A stretch of 64,000 nt of DNA from the NCBI GenBank assembly GCA_037179385.1, contig CM074195.1, forward strand, positions 26,248,087-26,312,086, written 5' to 3'. A program made the translations under genes and the position numbers. Below are positions 1-11,742 of this stretch, one piece after another. Origin of the DNA: Holothuria scabra. Lineage: Eukaryota; Echinodermata; Holothuroidea; Aspidochirotida; Holothuriidae. The notes beneath the pieces were generated by a model that was given only the letters and a program-made list of their open reading frames with translations, had not been told where the DNA came from and did no database searches. Numbering within the stretch: position 1 is the stretch's first letter; each line of letters opens with the position of its first letter.

Positions 1-327
1 AAACAAATAAGTCCTTTGCTCAATGATATGTGAAATCCTTGTTGTATAACTCACACTAACTGCTTTGTTTCATTTTAAAGTTAAAAATGTTTTTATGACC
101 TTGAACATTTCCTGTTTGCTTGACTAGCATGATGCAGAGAGAGGGCTTGATTAGTTAAATCACCTCCTTGTTAAAGTAAGAGTGCTATCACACCTTGGCA
201 CAAGGTGCAGTCACTTTAGAAACACGAAAAAATACAAAGACTGCAAAAAAACTGTAAAAAGACTGTAAAACTGTAAAATGTACTATTTGAATTTGAGTGA
301 ATGAACTTCAACATTTAACATCTCATC

Positions 328-338
328 TCAAGAATGTC
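328..338 (-). CDS. Possible terminal exon start with immediate stop
   Basis: A pyrimidine-rich acceptor (CCCCTCTTCATAG) precedes 338. Joined in phase 1 it adds Gly-His-Ser and a TGA stop at 330-328. I see no clear poly(A) signal between here and position 1. The real last exon may instead lie beyond the left edge. Confidence 0.25.
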
Positions 339-3300
339 CTATGAAGAGGGGAGTTAGACTGTTAAAATTCATTTTCTATGCTGTTTAATATATAAATACA
401 TTTTGAATTTTTTGACTTAAAGTACACTTTAACCAGCAGATACTGTGATATTCCACACATCAAGTTAAAAATCAAAAGCATGGTAGTGAGAAGATCAAAT
501 GATTTGTACCCTTAAAAGCAGGTTACACTCACTAGGGAAACATTTGCACACTGTCACTAGTGAAAGATGGTTGCAACTTTCGTGTAGAAGCAAACAATTT
601 TTACCTCTAACTGCAATTGCATCTTCTTTTAAACGTTTTTCTTCACTCCTGTCTCCTTCAAGGTCTCCTTTGTCTAGTATGTCCATGTCCTCTTCAGTTT
701 GTTGTTCTGCCAGATTCACATCCTGTATTCCTGTAAAATTAACATTGATTTGAATGTGAAAGAAATGATCAAATGTCACTGACACGGGTCAAAGTTTAGG
801 GAAGATGCTTGGGAGATAAAGAGGACTAAAGGAAGAAAATGGGATTATTTCTTAATCCTGGGTTTGGTCCCTGAAAGATAAAATGGGGCTTCTTCAGTTC
901 AATGTACAATAGCAAGGCACTTGTTACACAATCATCTTTTATAGACCACTTAGCTGAAGGTCGGTAGAAGCATTGACTGGGAGCTGTTCACAGATCAGAT
1001 GATGTCATATTCCAGACTTTGATTCAAGCAATGGATTCTATGAAACAGGATATACTGTATCTCCTGGCTTAAAATAACTACATTTTATTTATATTACATG
1101 GCATTTGACACTTTCTTACTTTAATCAATTTATACAAATATGTTACTGCATGAAATGGGATCAATCATTGCTGTACATGTACAAAACTATTACCACATGG
1201 TAACAGTTGACACTGCTAAATAGCTTAATTGGGGACAACAAACACCAACAGAGTGTTTTTTAACCAATACCAAAACACCAACTGGGGACAATAAACACAA
1301 CTTAAGTTTAATTTGACAACAATGAATTGTGATCACAATTATCCACAGTTAACTGCATTTACTGAATAGGTACAAACTTAGTGGAAGGAAAAGTTGATAA
1401 ATGAAATACTCAAAGGGCTCATGAATCACTATTAAAGGCATCAAGTTTTTTTTTATTTAAGGCAAAGAACATTTTACATTGAATCAGCAGATACTGTGAT
1501 ATTTCATGCATGGAATTAAAAATCAAAAGCAAGGTTGTGAGAAGACCAAATGTAGAGTGCCCTTAAAACCAGGTTCACTCCCTTTTTGAAAACAAGTAAA
1601 AGAATCTTCAATTTTTGATAAGGAGCAAACAATGCTTACCTCTAACTGCACTTGTATCTCTTTCTTCATGTTTTTCTTCATTCTTGTCTCCTTCAAGGTC
1701 CCCTTGGTCTCTCATATCAGTGTCTTCTTCAGTTTGTTGTTCTGCCAGATTCACATCCTGTATTCCTTTAAAATTAACATTAATTTGAATCTATTGAATA
1801 ACATTGATTGGTTTGGTGTTACACCATCCTTTACAGACCACTCAGTTGAGGGTACTGTAAGTAGGACTGGGAGCTGTTCACAGATAAGATGATGTCATAT
1901 TTCAGATTCTTTGATTCATTCATGGATCCCTTGAAACAAGGTATATCCCCTGGCTTAAAATAATAAACACATCTTTAGTTTAATTTGACAACTATGATTA
2001 CAATTAATCATGATTAATTGCATCTGGGTCACCATGGGAGGGGAAAGGTAAATAAAATACCCAAAGGGCTGGTGAAACACTAAGGCACCAAGTTTCCTTT
2101 GACAGTAATGAAACAATTACAAATACTGTGATATTCCACCCATAAAATTAATTATCAAATTAGTGAGAAGTTCAAATGAAGTGTGGCCTTAAAGCCAGAC
2201 TTATTCTGACTAGGAATATAGAAACAATCAATGCTTACCTCTAATTGCATCTTTGTTTAAACATTTGTCTTCACTTCTGTTTCCTTCAAGGTCTCGTTTG
2301 TCTTGTATGTTCATGTCCTCTTCAGTTCGTTGTTTTGCCAGATTCACATCCTGTATTCCTGTAAAATTAACATTGATTTGAATGTGAAAGAAATGATCAA
2401 GTGTTACTGACAGGGATCAATGTTTAGGAAACATGTTTGGGAGATAAAGAGGACTAATGGAAGAAAATGGGATTATTTCTTAATCCTGGGTTTGGTCCCT
2501 GAAAGATAAAATGGGGCTTCTTCTGTTCAGTGCACAATAACAAGACACTTGTTAGACCACCTGGCTGAAGGTTTAGCTTAGACTGGGAGCTGTTTACATG
2601 CAGGTAGGATGATTTGACAAACCAGTCTGTTTGATTCAAGCAATGGATTCCATGAAGCATATTTCATGGCTTAAATTGTAACATTTTGCTTATATCTCAG
2701 AGCATTTGATACTTTTTTCATTTGATACAAATGTGTGATTAGCCACCAAATGTGACTAATTGTTATATGTAAACAAATAAGGATTACTAATTTAAACAAA
2801 ACAGAATAGGGCCTCACTAAGGACAACAAACACAGGAAGACAAAAGCACATGCCAGAGCTGTGTAAAAAGTTACAGTATTCGAGAAAGCTGAGAATAAGA
2901 GTAGCGCAAGTGTAGTACTTCTGATAAACATGAGTACTCCTTACAGCAACTAGAATGTAATAGTATCGTCGATCAATTAATCAGATGTGAAACCTAAGTC
3001 AAGTGTGTGTGAAGTGAGCTTCATTTTCTCTTTAAGATGATAAGATTTAATCAGGCACCAAGCACAATGCAGTAGGTTCCAATTTTAGTCTTTGGTATGA
3101 CTAGGTCACGATTCAAACTCCTCCTGACCTCAAATCGGGTGCTCTAACCAATTGACCATGCAGCACTGCCAAAAAGATCAGCATGCATTCAGTTGCCTGT
3201 CAACTCAATGCTGAGGGTTGGAGCCTTTTGTAGAATTTTCTCCTGTATTCAACCTAATGCAGTTAGCCTTCCCACTGGTGGGACTTCCTTTTTAGTGTCA

Positions 3301-6300
3301 GAGCTATTGATCAGAAATCATTTTACATATCCTATAAACAGTCCGTACATAATGAGATTAACTGTCAGCGAAAGGAGGAACTACATTCATTACTAATGCT
3401 CTAACATTAATCGTACAAAAGAAATCCTCTGAAGGACACAAAAAGGATCAGGGACATGATGAATGGGTCTATTTTGTCAAATAGTTTACTGTAGGAGTTA
3501 AACATTGTAGTTTATTGTAGACTACTGTAGGAGCCATTTACATAACTGACTTGCTGAAATAGTTCTATTGGGGCACAATTAAACTGGTTGATCAACAACT
3601 GTGGGTCAACAGTAAACGTCTTCAAACTCATGTTCCACGGAGTTGAAAATGTGCTGATCTCTTTGGCAGTATTGTGCAACCAAGGACAATTTACTAAGTA
3701 CTGTAAAGAAAGCCAAGTAAAATACCATGGCACATATAAAGAAGAACAGGTTAATGAAGAACACTAATTGTTCCCTTGGAAACTTTAAGAAAAGAATATC
3801 TGAAAAACTGGATTTTCACATACACTATGATCTTGCACCATCCAACTTAACCTAAGTAAATGTACAATATTGCAGACTGCTTTAAATTTATGCACATGGC
3901 TTGAATGCAACGAATATGCAGGTGCCTAAAGAAAATGACCCCCTCCTCCTCCTCTGTGTAAGCACTGCACGATGGTATGTACTGTAAACTATTACAAATG
4001 TAGATGTAAGCTCTGGTTGCTCTTATGCCATGGGCAAATTGAAAGGAATACTTTGGTTAGATAGAGTTAAGCCATCTGTGCAAAACTTTTCTGGAGAAGG
4101 TTAACTTACAAATTTGATGTAAACAAATTTTGAACTATGCTTCTAGTTTTCTTTCAAGCAGCTCATTACACTTGAAAATTGTGGGTTTCAACCTGGCTGT
4201 CAGTACTAATAATTGACATCCAAGAACAAACAAGAACAAGAATACTACCAAAACAAAAAGCCAAACAAGGCAAGAATGAAAACTCAGCTGCCAAACTTGA
4301 TGAACAGAAAAGGACATAAAAAACAAAAAACCTCAAAATACAAAACCAAATTAACACAAGAAAAAAAAAAAACGGCATAAAACAAAATTGGCAGATAAAT
4401 CAGTCACCTCTAAAAGTGTTGTTGGGTGCTGCAGCAGGCTGGAAGGGAATAATTGGTAAAATATTTTACTACCCTTTTAAAGTTGTGGCACTGCCATATG
4501 CACAGCTAGGGTGTCCGTTTGTACGGCTTTTCACCGGACAATCTGGCTTTTGAGCACCCTGTCCTCCATTTGGGCTCACATGGCGCCGGACGTTGAAATT
4601 CCTCCATTTTGAAAATTCTAATGTAAAACTTCTCACATCCCATTTTCATGACTGTAATCATGCAGCTTTTAGAACACCAGGAAGGGTCGTTTCCGGCTTT
4701 CTGGGGGGTTTTAAAGGCCAAAAATTTTCTCGTACACTATGCATTAACTCACGATGGAGCTCCACTTAGAAAGTAACAAAGGTTGTCCTCCTTTTCTGTC
4801 ATGACTCAGGAATGGACACCATATGCAGAGCACTTTTCTCAAAAGCCTTCTTAACTGACTCTTTAAGACGGTTTAATATTGTCAGTAGAATACATTCTTT
4901 TGATTTTCTGGATTTCTTTTAACCTTAATCAAAACTTCTTTTAATCCCTATTTATTCTGACAAAAATTCTCTGAGAAAAAGAGAAATTTTTCACAAAACA
5001 GCCTCAAATATATCTCAATATTCTGAACACTGAACTTAATCCAAAAGCTGATAGTAATCTGTGAACAGAAGAGTGGTTGTAGCAACTATCTCTGACAACC
5101 TTTCAATATTAACTGCACTGAATTAGACTATCTCTCCAGGTACAGCACTAACCATGCACACATGTGCACACTACTGAAGGAGAAAGAATAACAGCCGAAA
5201 TTACGGGTCTCACTTTTTCTTTTTTTTTTTTTTTTGGGGGGGGGGGGGACTTAATATATTAACCGCTATTCTTGGGGTTGAGAGGTAGGCCTACAGGAGA
5301 GGGGTGAATTGATGAATTAAATATGGATTCCTACTCTGATATTTTGGGGGGGCACAGGATTTGTCCCCCCCCATTCTCCAAAGGAGGTGGTTACAATTCC
5401 CCCTTCTCGCTTCCATAGAAATTGGAAAATTTGCAATGTCTTGGGTTTTTATTTTTTAAAAAAAGGAGGACACTTTTGCAGCAATGCTTGAACTTACACG
5501 AATAAATGGCCTTAAAAACACTTCAAATAGCACTTTAAAGGGGCCTGGAAGCAAGCTTTTGTCCCTCTGAACCCACTTGTAACTTAAGCTTAGGACAGCA
5601 TCAATTTGAATTTGGGGTTTAGTGGTAATTAATAACCCCCCTTTTGTGATTCTAGCGGAATCCCTTTTCATGATTCGAATCTAACATTAGGACCGATATT
5701 TGGAAGGTTTGTTATTCTGAAGGGTCTTTACTCCAAATTGAGGATAAGGTTCCTTATTCCCAAGGTTACTGTAGTTATTCCGAATTGATGATAAGGTTCA
5801 TTATTCCAAAGGGTTGTTATTCCATTACAGATTTAGCCCCTTGAAATCTGGACAAACCTATCATGGCCTTGAAATCCTTTCTTGTAAAGCAACTGACAAA
5901 AAGCCACATTGTTAGAGATTACAAGGTCCATTGAGCACCAATAGGTGGTTGCAGATTGCTATTGTTCTAAAATCAACCAAGTGATGACATCAGCCAAGTC
6001 ATGACATCCACTTTTCAAGGGGAAGTATTCTCTAATGCTGACTTGAGGATAAGGGACACTATTCCGAAGGGTTGTTATTTCAGACTGAAAATAGGTGCAT
6101 TGATTCCGAGTAGAGAATGACTTTTCCATATTTTGAATAATTGAATACTACTGCAATTCTGCCCTTATCTTCCAATAACTACAGCCAGTATTGTGTTTGA
6201 GGGGGGCACAGACCTCGATCTCCCAAGTTAGATTCAAGAGACACTCAGCAGTGTATGCATGGATGCATGGGGGCAGGGATCCACAGTCCATTGAGATTTT

Positions 6301-9199
6301 CAACCTGTTCATAGCAGTTGACCCTTGAAAAGGTATATATTAAAAATGCAGATTGCCAATTGTATTTGTCCAAATTATTATTTAATTCCCTTCAAACCAG
6401 GTAAAACAGGTTAAAGAGTTCATTTTTTTCAAAATTTTTCCTGGAGAAAGACGCAATTAAGTCCTTTTTGGCACCTCACCAGCTCAAAAGCAGAGCTTGT
6501 CTTGTTTGGAGAAATCATGTTCAATTTCTACAGTTCCTATTCCCTATTCACAATAATGACCTTTGGAAAAACAACCCTTATCTTCTCTTCGGAACAATGG
6601 TCCTTAGGAATAATGGCACACTCACATCTTCAATTCAAAATAACGGCCCTAATCTTCAATTCCAATGGATACCTTTATGTTCTATTCAGAATAATGATTG
6701 TTCAGAGTTAAGACCCTTATCATCTATTCGGAATAACGACCTTTCCGAAACACGAACCTTTGGAGAAGCAAATCTTCTAAATAAGGTTCCTTATTCTCTA
6801 TTTGGAATAATGAACCTTCACAAAAATGAACAACAATCACATGACCAGACTCATGCATTGATAAGGCAATATGTTAGGCTATTTTACACAATTTCAGGGA
6901 GTCAGCGGATTAGAAATTGGAGGATTAGGTTCTTCTGAAATAATCAATAAGACATACCTTGGTCAACCATGGCATTTCATCTTCTGACAATCCATAATCA
7001 TAAAGTACTTCATCACCAGGGGCAATTTTTTTCACGGCCTGAAGACACAGTAAAGGTACACTGTTCAACACCTTCACAGTCATTTTAGCATTTATTTCAT
7101 GTGCAGTGCCATGGTTAACAAGTCGACCAAGTTTTGGTCCCCTAGTGGGCTCTTCTGTTGCATCAACACTGAAAAATAATGTCATCATTTCAAAAGCATA
7201 AATGCAAAAATACTCCAAAACTATTGTATTAGTATCAGGTGCTAAAAATTGCCACTCTACAACAAATGTGTGCCTGAATATAACAATTCACAAACAACTA
7301 AATGACCCCTTCATGATATCTGAATAATATCCTGGACACACAAGATTTACTTGTGACCCCATGATGCAATTGTTTGTGAACAAGTTACTAGAAACACAGA
7401 AAGAAATCATGTCAGATTTTTGTCTTATTTTTCTTTTGGAGAAACTACTTCTGGTAACCTAATGTACCCCAATTTATCTCAGTTTTGAGTTCATGTCTAC
7501 AGTTATATGCATAATTGAAATGAAGCAATTATGCCACATTAGCTGTAAAAGAAATATCTCATGCAAACTGCTTTATGCAAATTGTTCATGCAATCACCCC
7601 TGCATTTCTCTCACCTAACAACAGTGGTTTTGATTCAAAATGACATATTTTGAAAAAAATTAAAATAAAGAAACAGAAAAAAAACCTGTACAAATAGCAC
7701 ATCATAATTAAACTAACATTTTAAAGCTGCATAGATATACAGGTCTTAGTCATCTCTTACAACTCAGTAATTCCTTTTGAATCTGACATGAAAACAGCAT
7801 ATACATCTCAAATTTTCATTATTTTGAGTGGCATGACTATTATGAGTCACCTACAGTATCTATACAATCATCACTGATGCCGCAGAAGCTCAAAGACAAA
7901 TTCACAAGGATTAACTTCAGCTTTCAAGGCAGTGACCAATAGCTATGTGTGTGAAGTTTCTGGCAAATGGCTATACTGCCTGGATGAGAGATTATGCCTT
8001 ACAGGTGACATATATATTTCAGCAGCTCCCCCCATTAAATGATATGCGAAAGACACTTCAATAAAGTTCCCCCCGGCAATGCCAATGCTGGTCAAAGGAT
8101 GATAATATGATAGTGTAACCAATTAGCCAGCATGTATTTACAAAACAACTGAACCAAGCATTTCCCCAAATTAAATGTTTATGCCAATTTATCTCCGTCT
8201 AAGTGCTGAGTTAAGTGGCCCAAGTATAATTTGCATGAGCCACTGACACTTTTAGTCATAAGGTAATGAGGTCAGAAGCTGTACTCAGGAGCTGCTCCAT
8301 TTTGACAGAGTTTAAAATAAAGTTGTAAAAAGTTTGAACAGACCATTACATGTAGGGACTACACTTTTCACTTTGCTTCAATTGCCAAGTTTTGGAACAG
8401 AGAAAGAGTGCATACATATATATTATCAACTGAAGCAACGAAGCATTCAAAATGATTGGCAGTTAAAAGATTTCCCAGTAATTTTAGCAAAACAAATGTA
8501 GAACCTTTTCATTATATTTCCCATCATAGGTCTCTTTAGGATTTAAATGCAAATACTGACTTGAGCACTCTTTCAAAGAACACCAATGAATGAGCTTACC
8601 ACCATTTTTTCTGGTTATAGTTAAAGAAAAACCGAAAAACACTGTCGATTGCTCCCCTCTCTCTTCTGTCTCCTTCTTTAGCAGAGATCAACTCCCCATG
8701 GTACACCATGAGGAGATCTCCCTTGTCGAATTGTTCTGTAGCAAAGACACCTCTCCCTACAGGCAAATAAAGTTGGAAAATGCAAAACATGAGGAAGCTC
8801 TTCTGAGTAAAAATAGTTGCCATGAGAAACCATTGATGACTACTGTATCAGCTGAGCATATTTATCACAAACCACAAGTAAATTATTTTCATCAAGAAGA
8901 GCTACTCACTGCCAGGGAAGTTGGTGTTTTTTCAAGATATTTCCCTAATCCTTTATAACAATTCACACAAGGTTTCAAATAAAGTTCCATTCCAATGCTT
9001 TGAATTTCTGTGTAGCATACCATCTTTCTTCAAAGATAATTTAAAACCTAGACTTCAAATGATTGAACTACTGATAGAGGTGAAAAATGTAATCATCACC
9101 TTTTCCAGGACTGATCTTAACTTTGAATCCGCTCTGATCGGCGCATATAAGGTCTTCACATTGAACCCTATGTCTCTTTCTCCTGCTTTGTCTTGACAT
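328..9199 (-). CDS. KMT5A/SET8-like SET-domain lysine methyltransferase gene (spliced)
   Basis: The gene is assembled from exons at 9199-9100, 8756-8600, 7168-6958, 4438-4408, 2358-2239, 1765-1640 and 730-605, with a weak candidate last exon at 338-328. All borders are GT/AG and phases agree (1, 2, 0, 1, 1, 1, 1). The SET domain fills about residues 26-145, with GRGVF at 34-38, a VYHGELI segment, CVDAT at 86-90, NHG at 104-106, GDEVLYDYG at 137-145 and PWL at 152-154. This order matches KMT5A (SET8/PR-Set7), the histone H4K20 monomethyltransferase family. The product is short at the N-terminus, with a basic RRKRHR stretch at residues 6-11 that could be a nuclear signal. About 134 residues of acidic tail follow the SET domain, which human KMT5A lacks. 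It is probably one of several KMT5A-like paralogues. Substrate is unknown. The ATG at 9199 sits just after a possible acceptor, so upstream exons may exist. Confidence 0.75.
605..730 (-). CDS. Tail exon copy C (42 codons), symmetric phase 1-1
   Basis: The exon is 126 nt between a TTTTACAG acceptor and a GTAAAA donor. It reads IQDVNLAEQQTEEDMDILDK and continues with GDLEGDRSEEKRLKEDAIAV. The donor is weaker than in copies A and B. It is in frame with copy B. Confidence 0.6.
1640..1765 (-). CDS. Tail exon copy B (42 codons), symmetric phase 1-1
   Basis: The exon is 126 nt between a TTTAAAG acceptor and a GTAAGC donor. It shares the opening IQDVNLAEQQTEED with copy C, then diverges (TDMRDQGDLEGDKNEEKH). 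The acceptor has TTTAAAG where the other two have TTTTACAG, so it may be used less well. The frame is open and in phase with both neighbours. Confidence 0.6.
2239..2358 (-). CDS. Tail exon copy A (40 codons), symmetric phase 1-1
   Basis: The exon runs from acceptor TTTTACAG to donor GTAAGC and is 120 nt. It begins IQDVNLAKQRTEEDMN and ends NKDAIR plus G. It is charged, glutamate/aspartate/lysine rich, and predicted to be helical or disordered. It is the shortest of three tandem copies, having lost two codons near the 3' end. It has a strong GTAAGC donor. Confidence 0.6.
3045..3176 (-). mobile_element. tRNA-derived SINE, 5' part
   Basis: On the minus strand it has a tRNA-like head with an A box (GGTCAATTGGTTAGAGCA) and a B box (AGTTTGAATC). 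The shared body follows (GTCATACCAAAGACT, then ATTGTGCTTGGTGC). The 3' tail is missing. It matches the fuller copies near 39.5 and 59.1 kb. Confidence 0.75.
4408..4438 (-). CDS. 31-nt linker exon of the KMT5A-like gene
   Basis: A strong TTCCCTTCCAG acceptor and a GTGACT donor bracket 31 nt that read PAAAPNNTFR plus one base. The exon enters in phase 0, as the SET exon requires, and leaves in phase 1, as the repeated tail exons require. Its last bases (TTTAGAG) resemble the ends of the tail exons (GTTAGAG). The assignment rests on phase and splice sites only. Confidence 0.5.
5690..6830. repeat. Foldback repeat with tandem units in each arm
   Basis: The left arm (about 5690-6110) has imperfect units such as GATAAGGTTCATTATTCC. 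The right arm (about 6510-6830) has the reverse complement, such as GGAATAATGAACCTT and GGAATAACGACC. Each arm is a run of roughly 30-60 bp degenerate units around a spacer of about 400 bp. The open frame across the right arm is a by-product of the repeat. The whole lies in the intron after the second SET exon. Confidence 0.7.
6958..7168 (-). CDS. KMT5A-like SET domain, C-terminal half exon
   Basis: The acceptor TTTTTCAG precedes 7168 and the donor GTATGT follows 6958. The exon encodes CVDATEEPTRGPKLGRLVNHG, then a GDEVLYDYG segment, then MPWLTK. These line up with the KMT5A motifs around RLINHS and GEELLYDYG and the terminal HPWLK. NHG replaces the usual NHS, and the catalytic YDY tyrosine is kept. 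The exon ends in phase 0, unlike a protein that stops here, so the reading frame continues into tail exons. Confidence 0.85.
7169..8599. other. Intron between the two SET exons
   Basis: This is AT-rich sequence with no recognisable repeat family or coding signal. It is bounded by a good donor and acceptor. Confidence 0.6.
8600..8756 (-). CDS. KMT5A-like SET domain, N-terminal half exon
   Basis: The acceptor CCTGTAG precedes 8756 and the donor GTAAGC follows 8600. The exon carries GRGVFATEQF, a KGDLLMVYHGELI segment and an aromatic FRFFFNYNQKKW segment. The last corresponds to the strand before the CVDAT motif in KMT5A. GRGVF contributes to the S-adenosylmethionine pocket in this family. The exon enters in phase 1 and leaves in phase 2, so Cys86 is completed by the next exon. 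Confidence 0.85.
9100..9199 (-). CDS. KMT5A-like, first recognised coding exon
   Basis: The exon encodes 33 residues from MSRQSRRKRHRVQCEDL to KVKISPGK and ends in phase 1 at a GTGATG donor at 9099. The basic N-terminal cluster is followed by the strand that leads into the SET domain. The ATG at 9199-9197 lies a few bases inside a TTTCAG acceptor-like site at 9210-9205, so it may be an internal exon rather than the true first one. The reading frame joins exactly to the next exon to give PGK-GRGVFAT. Confidence 0.65.
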
Positions 9200-11590
9200 C
9201 TCTGCTGAAAGATCACGGGAAACAATCAATGCACCAGGAATGAAGAATATTAACTTTTTTTCTATACCTTTCCAAAGATGCTGTCATATGACTTTAGAAT
9301 AGTACAGGTCACTGACCAATTATAAAAGAGCAGAAACTTAAAACTTTGAACAACTTAAAATATATTACTCTATGCAATATCCTGCACATATAAAGGTGTG
9401 ACCTACACTGTTGGAGTATGAAGTACAGTAAGCTACAACTTTCAAGATATAGGACAGTAAGCAAAACACATCATTCATTTTCTCAACCATGCAAGTACTA
9501 GCCAAGCCTGTGCACTTGGGCCAATACTCATGGTATGTTAGACAATTTCCCATTGCATGATTGTGCCACACTGCATGGGCAATAATAAAAATTTGTATTG
9601 TACGCATTCTTTTCTTACAGTAGGCCTACATTAATTTCAGAATACAACTTGGCTGCAATAGTTTGGCATATTATATAGTTTACATACTATACTAGGATCG
9701 AGGAAAGCCCATATTTTTGTGCAGTCATCCCAGCCTTATAATATATGAAGGGCTTTACAATAAGTACAAACAACAAACACTGTAGGGAACACAGTACACA
9801 ATTTTTTACTAATGCATGGTACAGTGCCATTACTTCTTCCAGACTTACTGCAGGTTAAGTTAATGATATAAGGCTCTAAAAATAAAAACTGATGTGACCT
9901 GCAGGTGGTATCCTAACTAAGAACTTAAAAACCAGCTAAGCTTCAGATATACCGTAGAGCTACTACACATTCTTGCATGTACTAGGCCTAGGCACTATAA
10001 CAAAACATGTAAATGCTAGAATACAACATAAGCTGAATACTACAGGAAAAATTATTTTTACCAATTAAGGCACATTGACCAAAGGTAAACAAAACAAAAC
10101 TGATAATTAGATATGCCATTCACGTAGGCCTAGGCCAACTTACCAACTCGCCTAACTGGCTAATTCACTCAACAGCATGGCTGCGAAATCCTTCAATCCA
10201 TTCAAAATTTAAAAGTAAAAATACCAAATAATCAAACTAAACAAAATAATTTTCTGGCATCTCAAGCTTCAATTACAAGCATAAATGGTATCCACAGGGG
10301 ATCTGGTAGGTTTCAAGAAAGAGTAGAATTGCATGGAAGTCCTCATAGTTGTAAACAAATACACACCAAGCATTAATGGATATGAAGCAGGAGGATATTC
10401 TACATATTCCCATTTGAAAACAGAAGTCCATAATGCTGATGAAGGCTGCATGACTTAAAGTCAAGAAATGACCAATAATCATGGGATAAGGGTCAAGACT
10501 AAAAGTTTCTGCCAGTTCATGAGTCATTGCAACACTTCTTTATTAGTTGCTAGGCTACTTGACTTTTCAAAAGCACAATGGCCTATAACAGGGTAAGTAT
10601 TCACTACAAGCTATGGAAGGCATACAGAATATTTACCCAGATAATAGTTCACAAGCCTAACATTGTTACATTATGTAGGCCTTACCCTAATGTTACAGCC
10701 AATACAGCACACACTTTACTGTTAGGCTAGTCTAAAATGTAATGTTAGGCTAGGCTAAAGTACATAGCCTAGCCCTAAGCCTGTTTTGACACAATTGTGG
10801 ACATTTACACTTGGTAAATGGCAGTCGTCCCCATTTAGCATACTGCTTTCACATGGCATCTAGCTCTCACTTTACTTTAAAATCACTTTTTCTATGAAAA
10901 ACCTCTTCATTTGTACCATTATTAGCAACTTACCGAGGCTGCCAGCACTAAGCATGCACCATCAGTAAATCCTTTCCACATGTGACTGATATACACAGCT
11001 GGATGGTAGCTGGAAGTCAAGTATAGTACTGAACTGCATACACTGAATACTGCATAAGGTATGCATATAAGGGAATGTGTACAGCTGTATGAAACTGATC
11101 GACTGGGGACCTGCACATGGATGAAACCTTCTAATCGGGGACCTGCACACATACAGTTCCGAAAATCATGTGACAAGAATTTACACTGTGCAACTGGGGA
11201 CAACACCTTAACACAACCCATCATGAGAAGACACACATACTACACACCTTAACTGTATGAAAATGACCAATTGGGGACAAGTACAGTTTGAGCTGGGAAT
11301 TTCAGAGGGAACTATGTTGACCAATCAGAACCCATATCAACAAAAAAACCAAATGGGGACGTCCCCGCTTGGTAGCATGTCCCCTATTGGAAGGTGTGTA
11401 ACATGGTACATGTCCACAATTGGAAGCCATTACATACGCACGCCATCATGAATGCATAGGTTTCTCTTTTCATCGAAACCAAAAAGGGTTAGAAAACCAA
11501 TTTATTGGTTGCTATAGCAACACCATGAGTATCTATTTGGAAGGAAGACAGGGACATGTCACATCCCCCACATTTTGGAATACAACCAAA

Positions 11591-11742
11591 CAACCAATAA
11601 CTTAAGATTTTAAACAGTTTATTTTTGATGAAAGTGGCCACGTCCCCCCCTCCACCCCAGCCCCCCCAACCAATAACTTAAGATTTTAAACAGTTTATTT
11701 TTGATGAAAGTGGCCACGTCCCCCCCTCCACCCCAGCCCCCC
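11591..11742. repeat. 76-bp exact tandem duplication
   Basis: The block starting CAACCAATAACTTAAG at 11591 is repeated from 11667 without a visible mismatch up to a C run. The identity suggests a very recent duplication, or an assembly or slippage artefact at the C run. Confidence 0.9.

Larger units (their letters stand above)
420..2700. repeat. Three tandem exon-plus-intron duplication units
   Basis: Units at about 420-1080, 1480-2000 and 2115-2700 each contain one tail exon. They share flanking intron sequence on both sides, for example the block TACTGTGATATTCCAC before the exon on the plus strand and GGGATTATTTCTTAATCCTG after it. Units one and three match for about 300 bp of intron. Unit two is shorter and more diverged. 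The repeat boundaries therefore include intron sequence, as expected for unequal exchange. Confidence 0.85.
2700..5690. other. Intron sequence of the KMT5A-like gene
   Basis: Apart from the SINE and the 31-nt exon I see no coding signal. There is a G run at about 5235-5248 and other simple low-complexity stretches. Short open frames here have no conserved motif and overlap on both strands. Confidence 0.5.

Noticed and set aside
6468..6938. 156-codon open frame on the plus strand
   Set aside because: It runs through the right arm of the foldback repeat, and its repeated SIQNN/SIRNN pattern comes from the DNA repeat units.
8590..8958. 122-codon plus-strand frame
   Set aside because: It is the antisense shadow of the SET-domain exon at 8600-8756, which has splice sites and family motifs.
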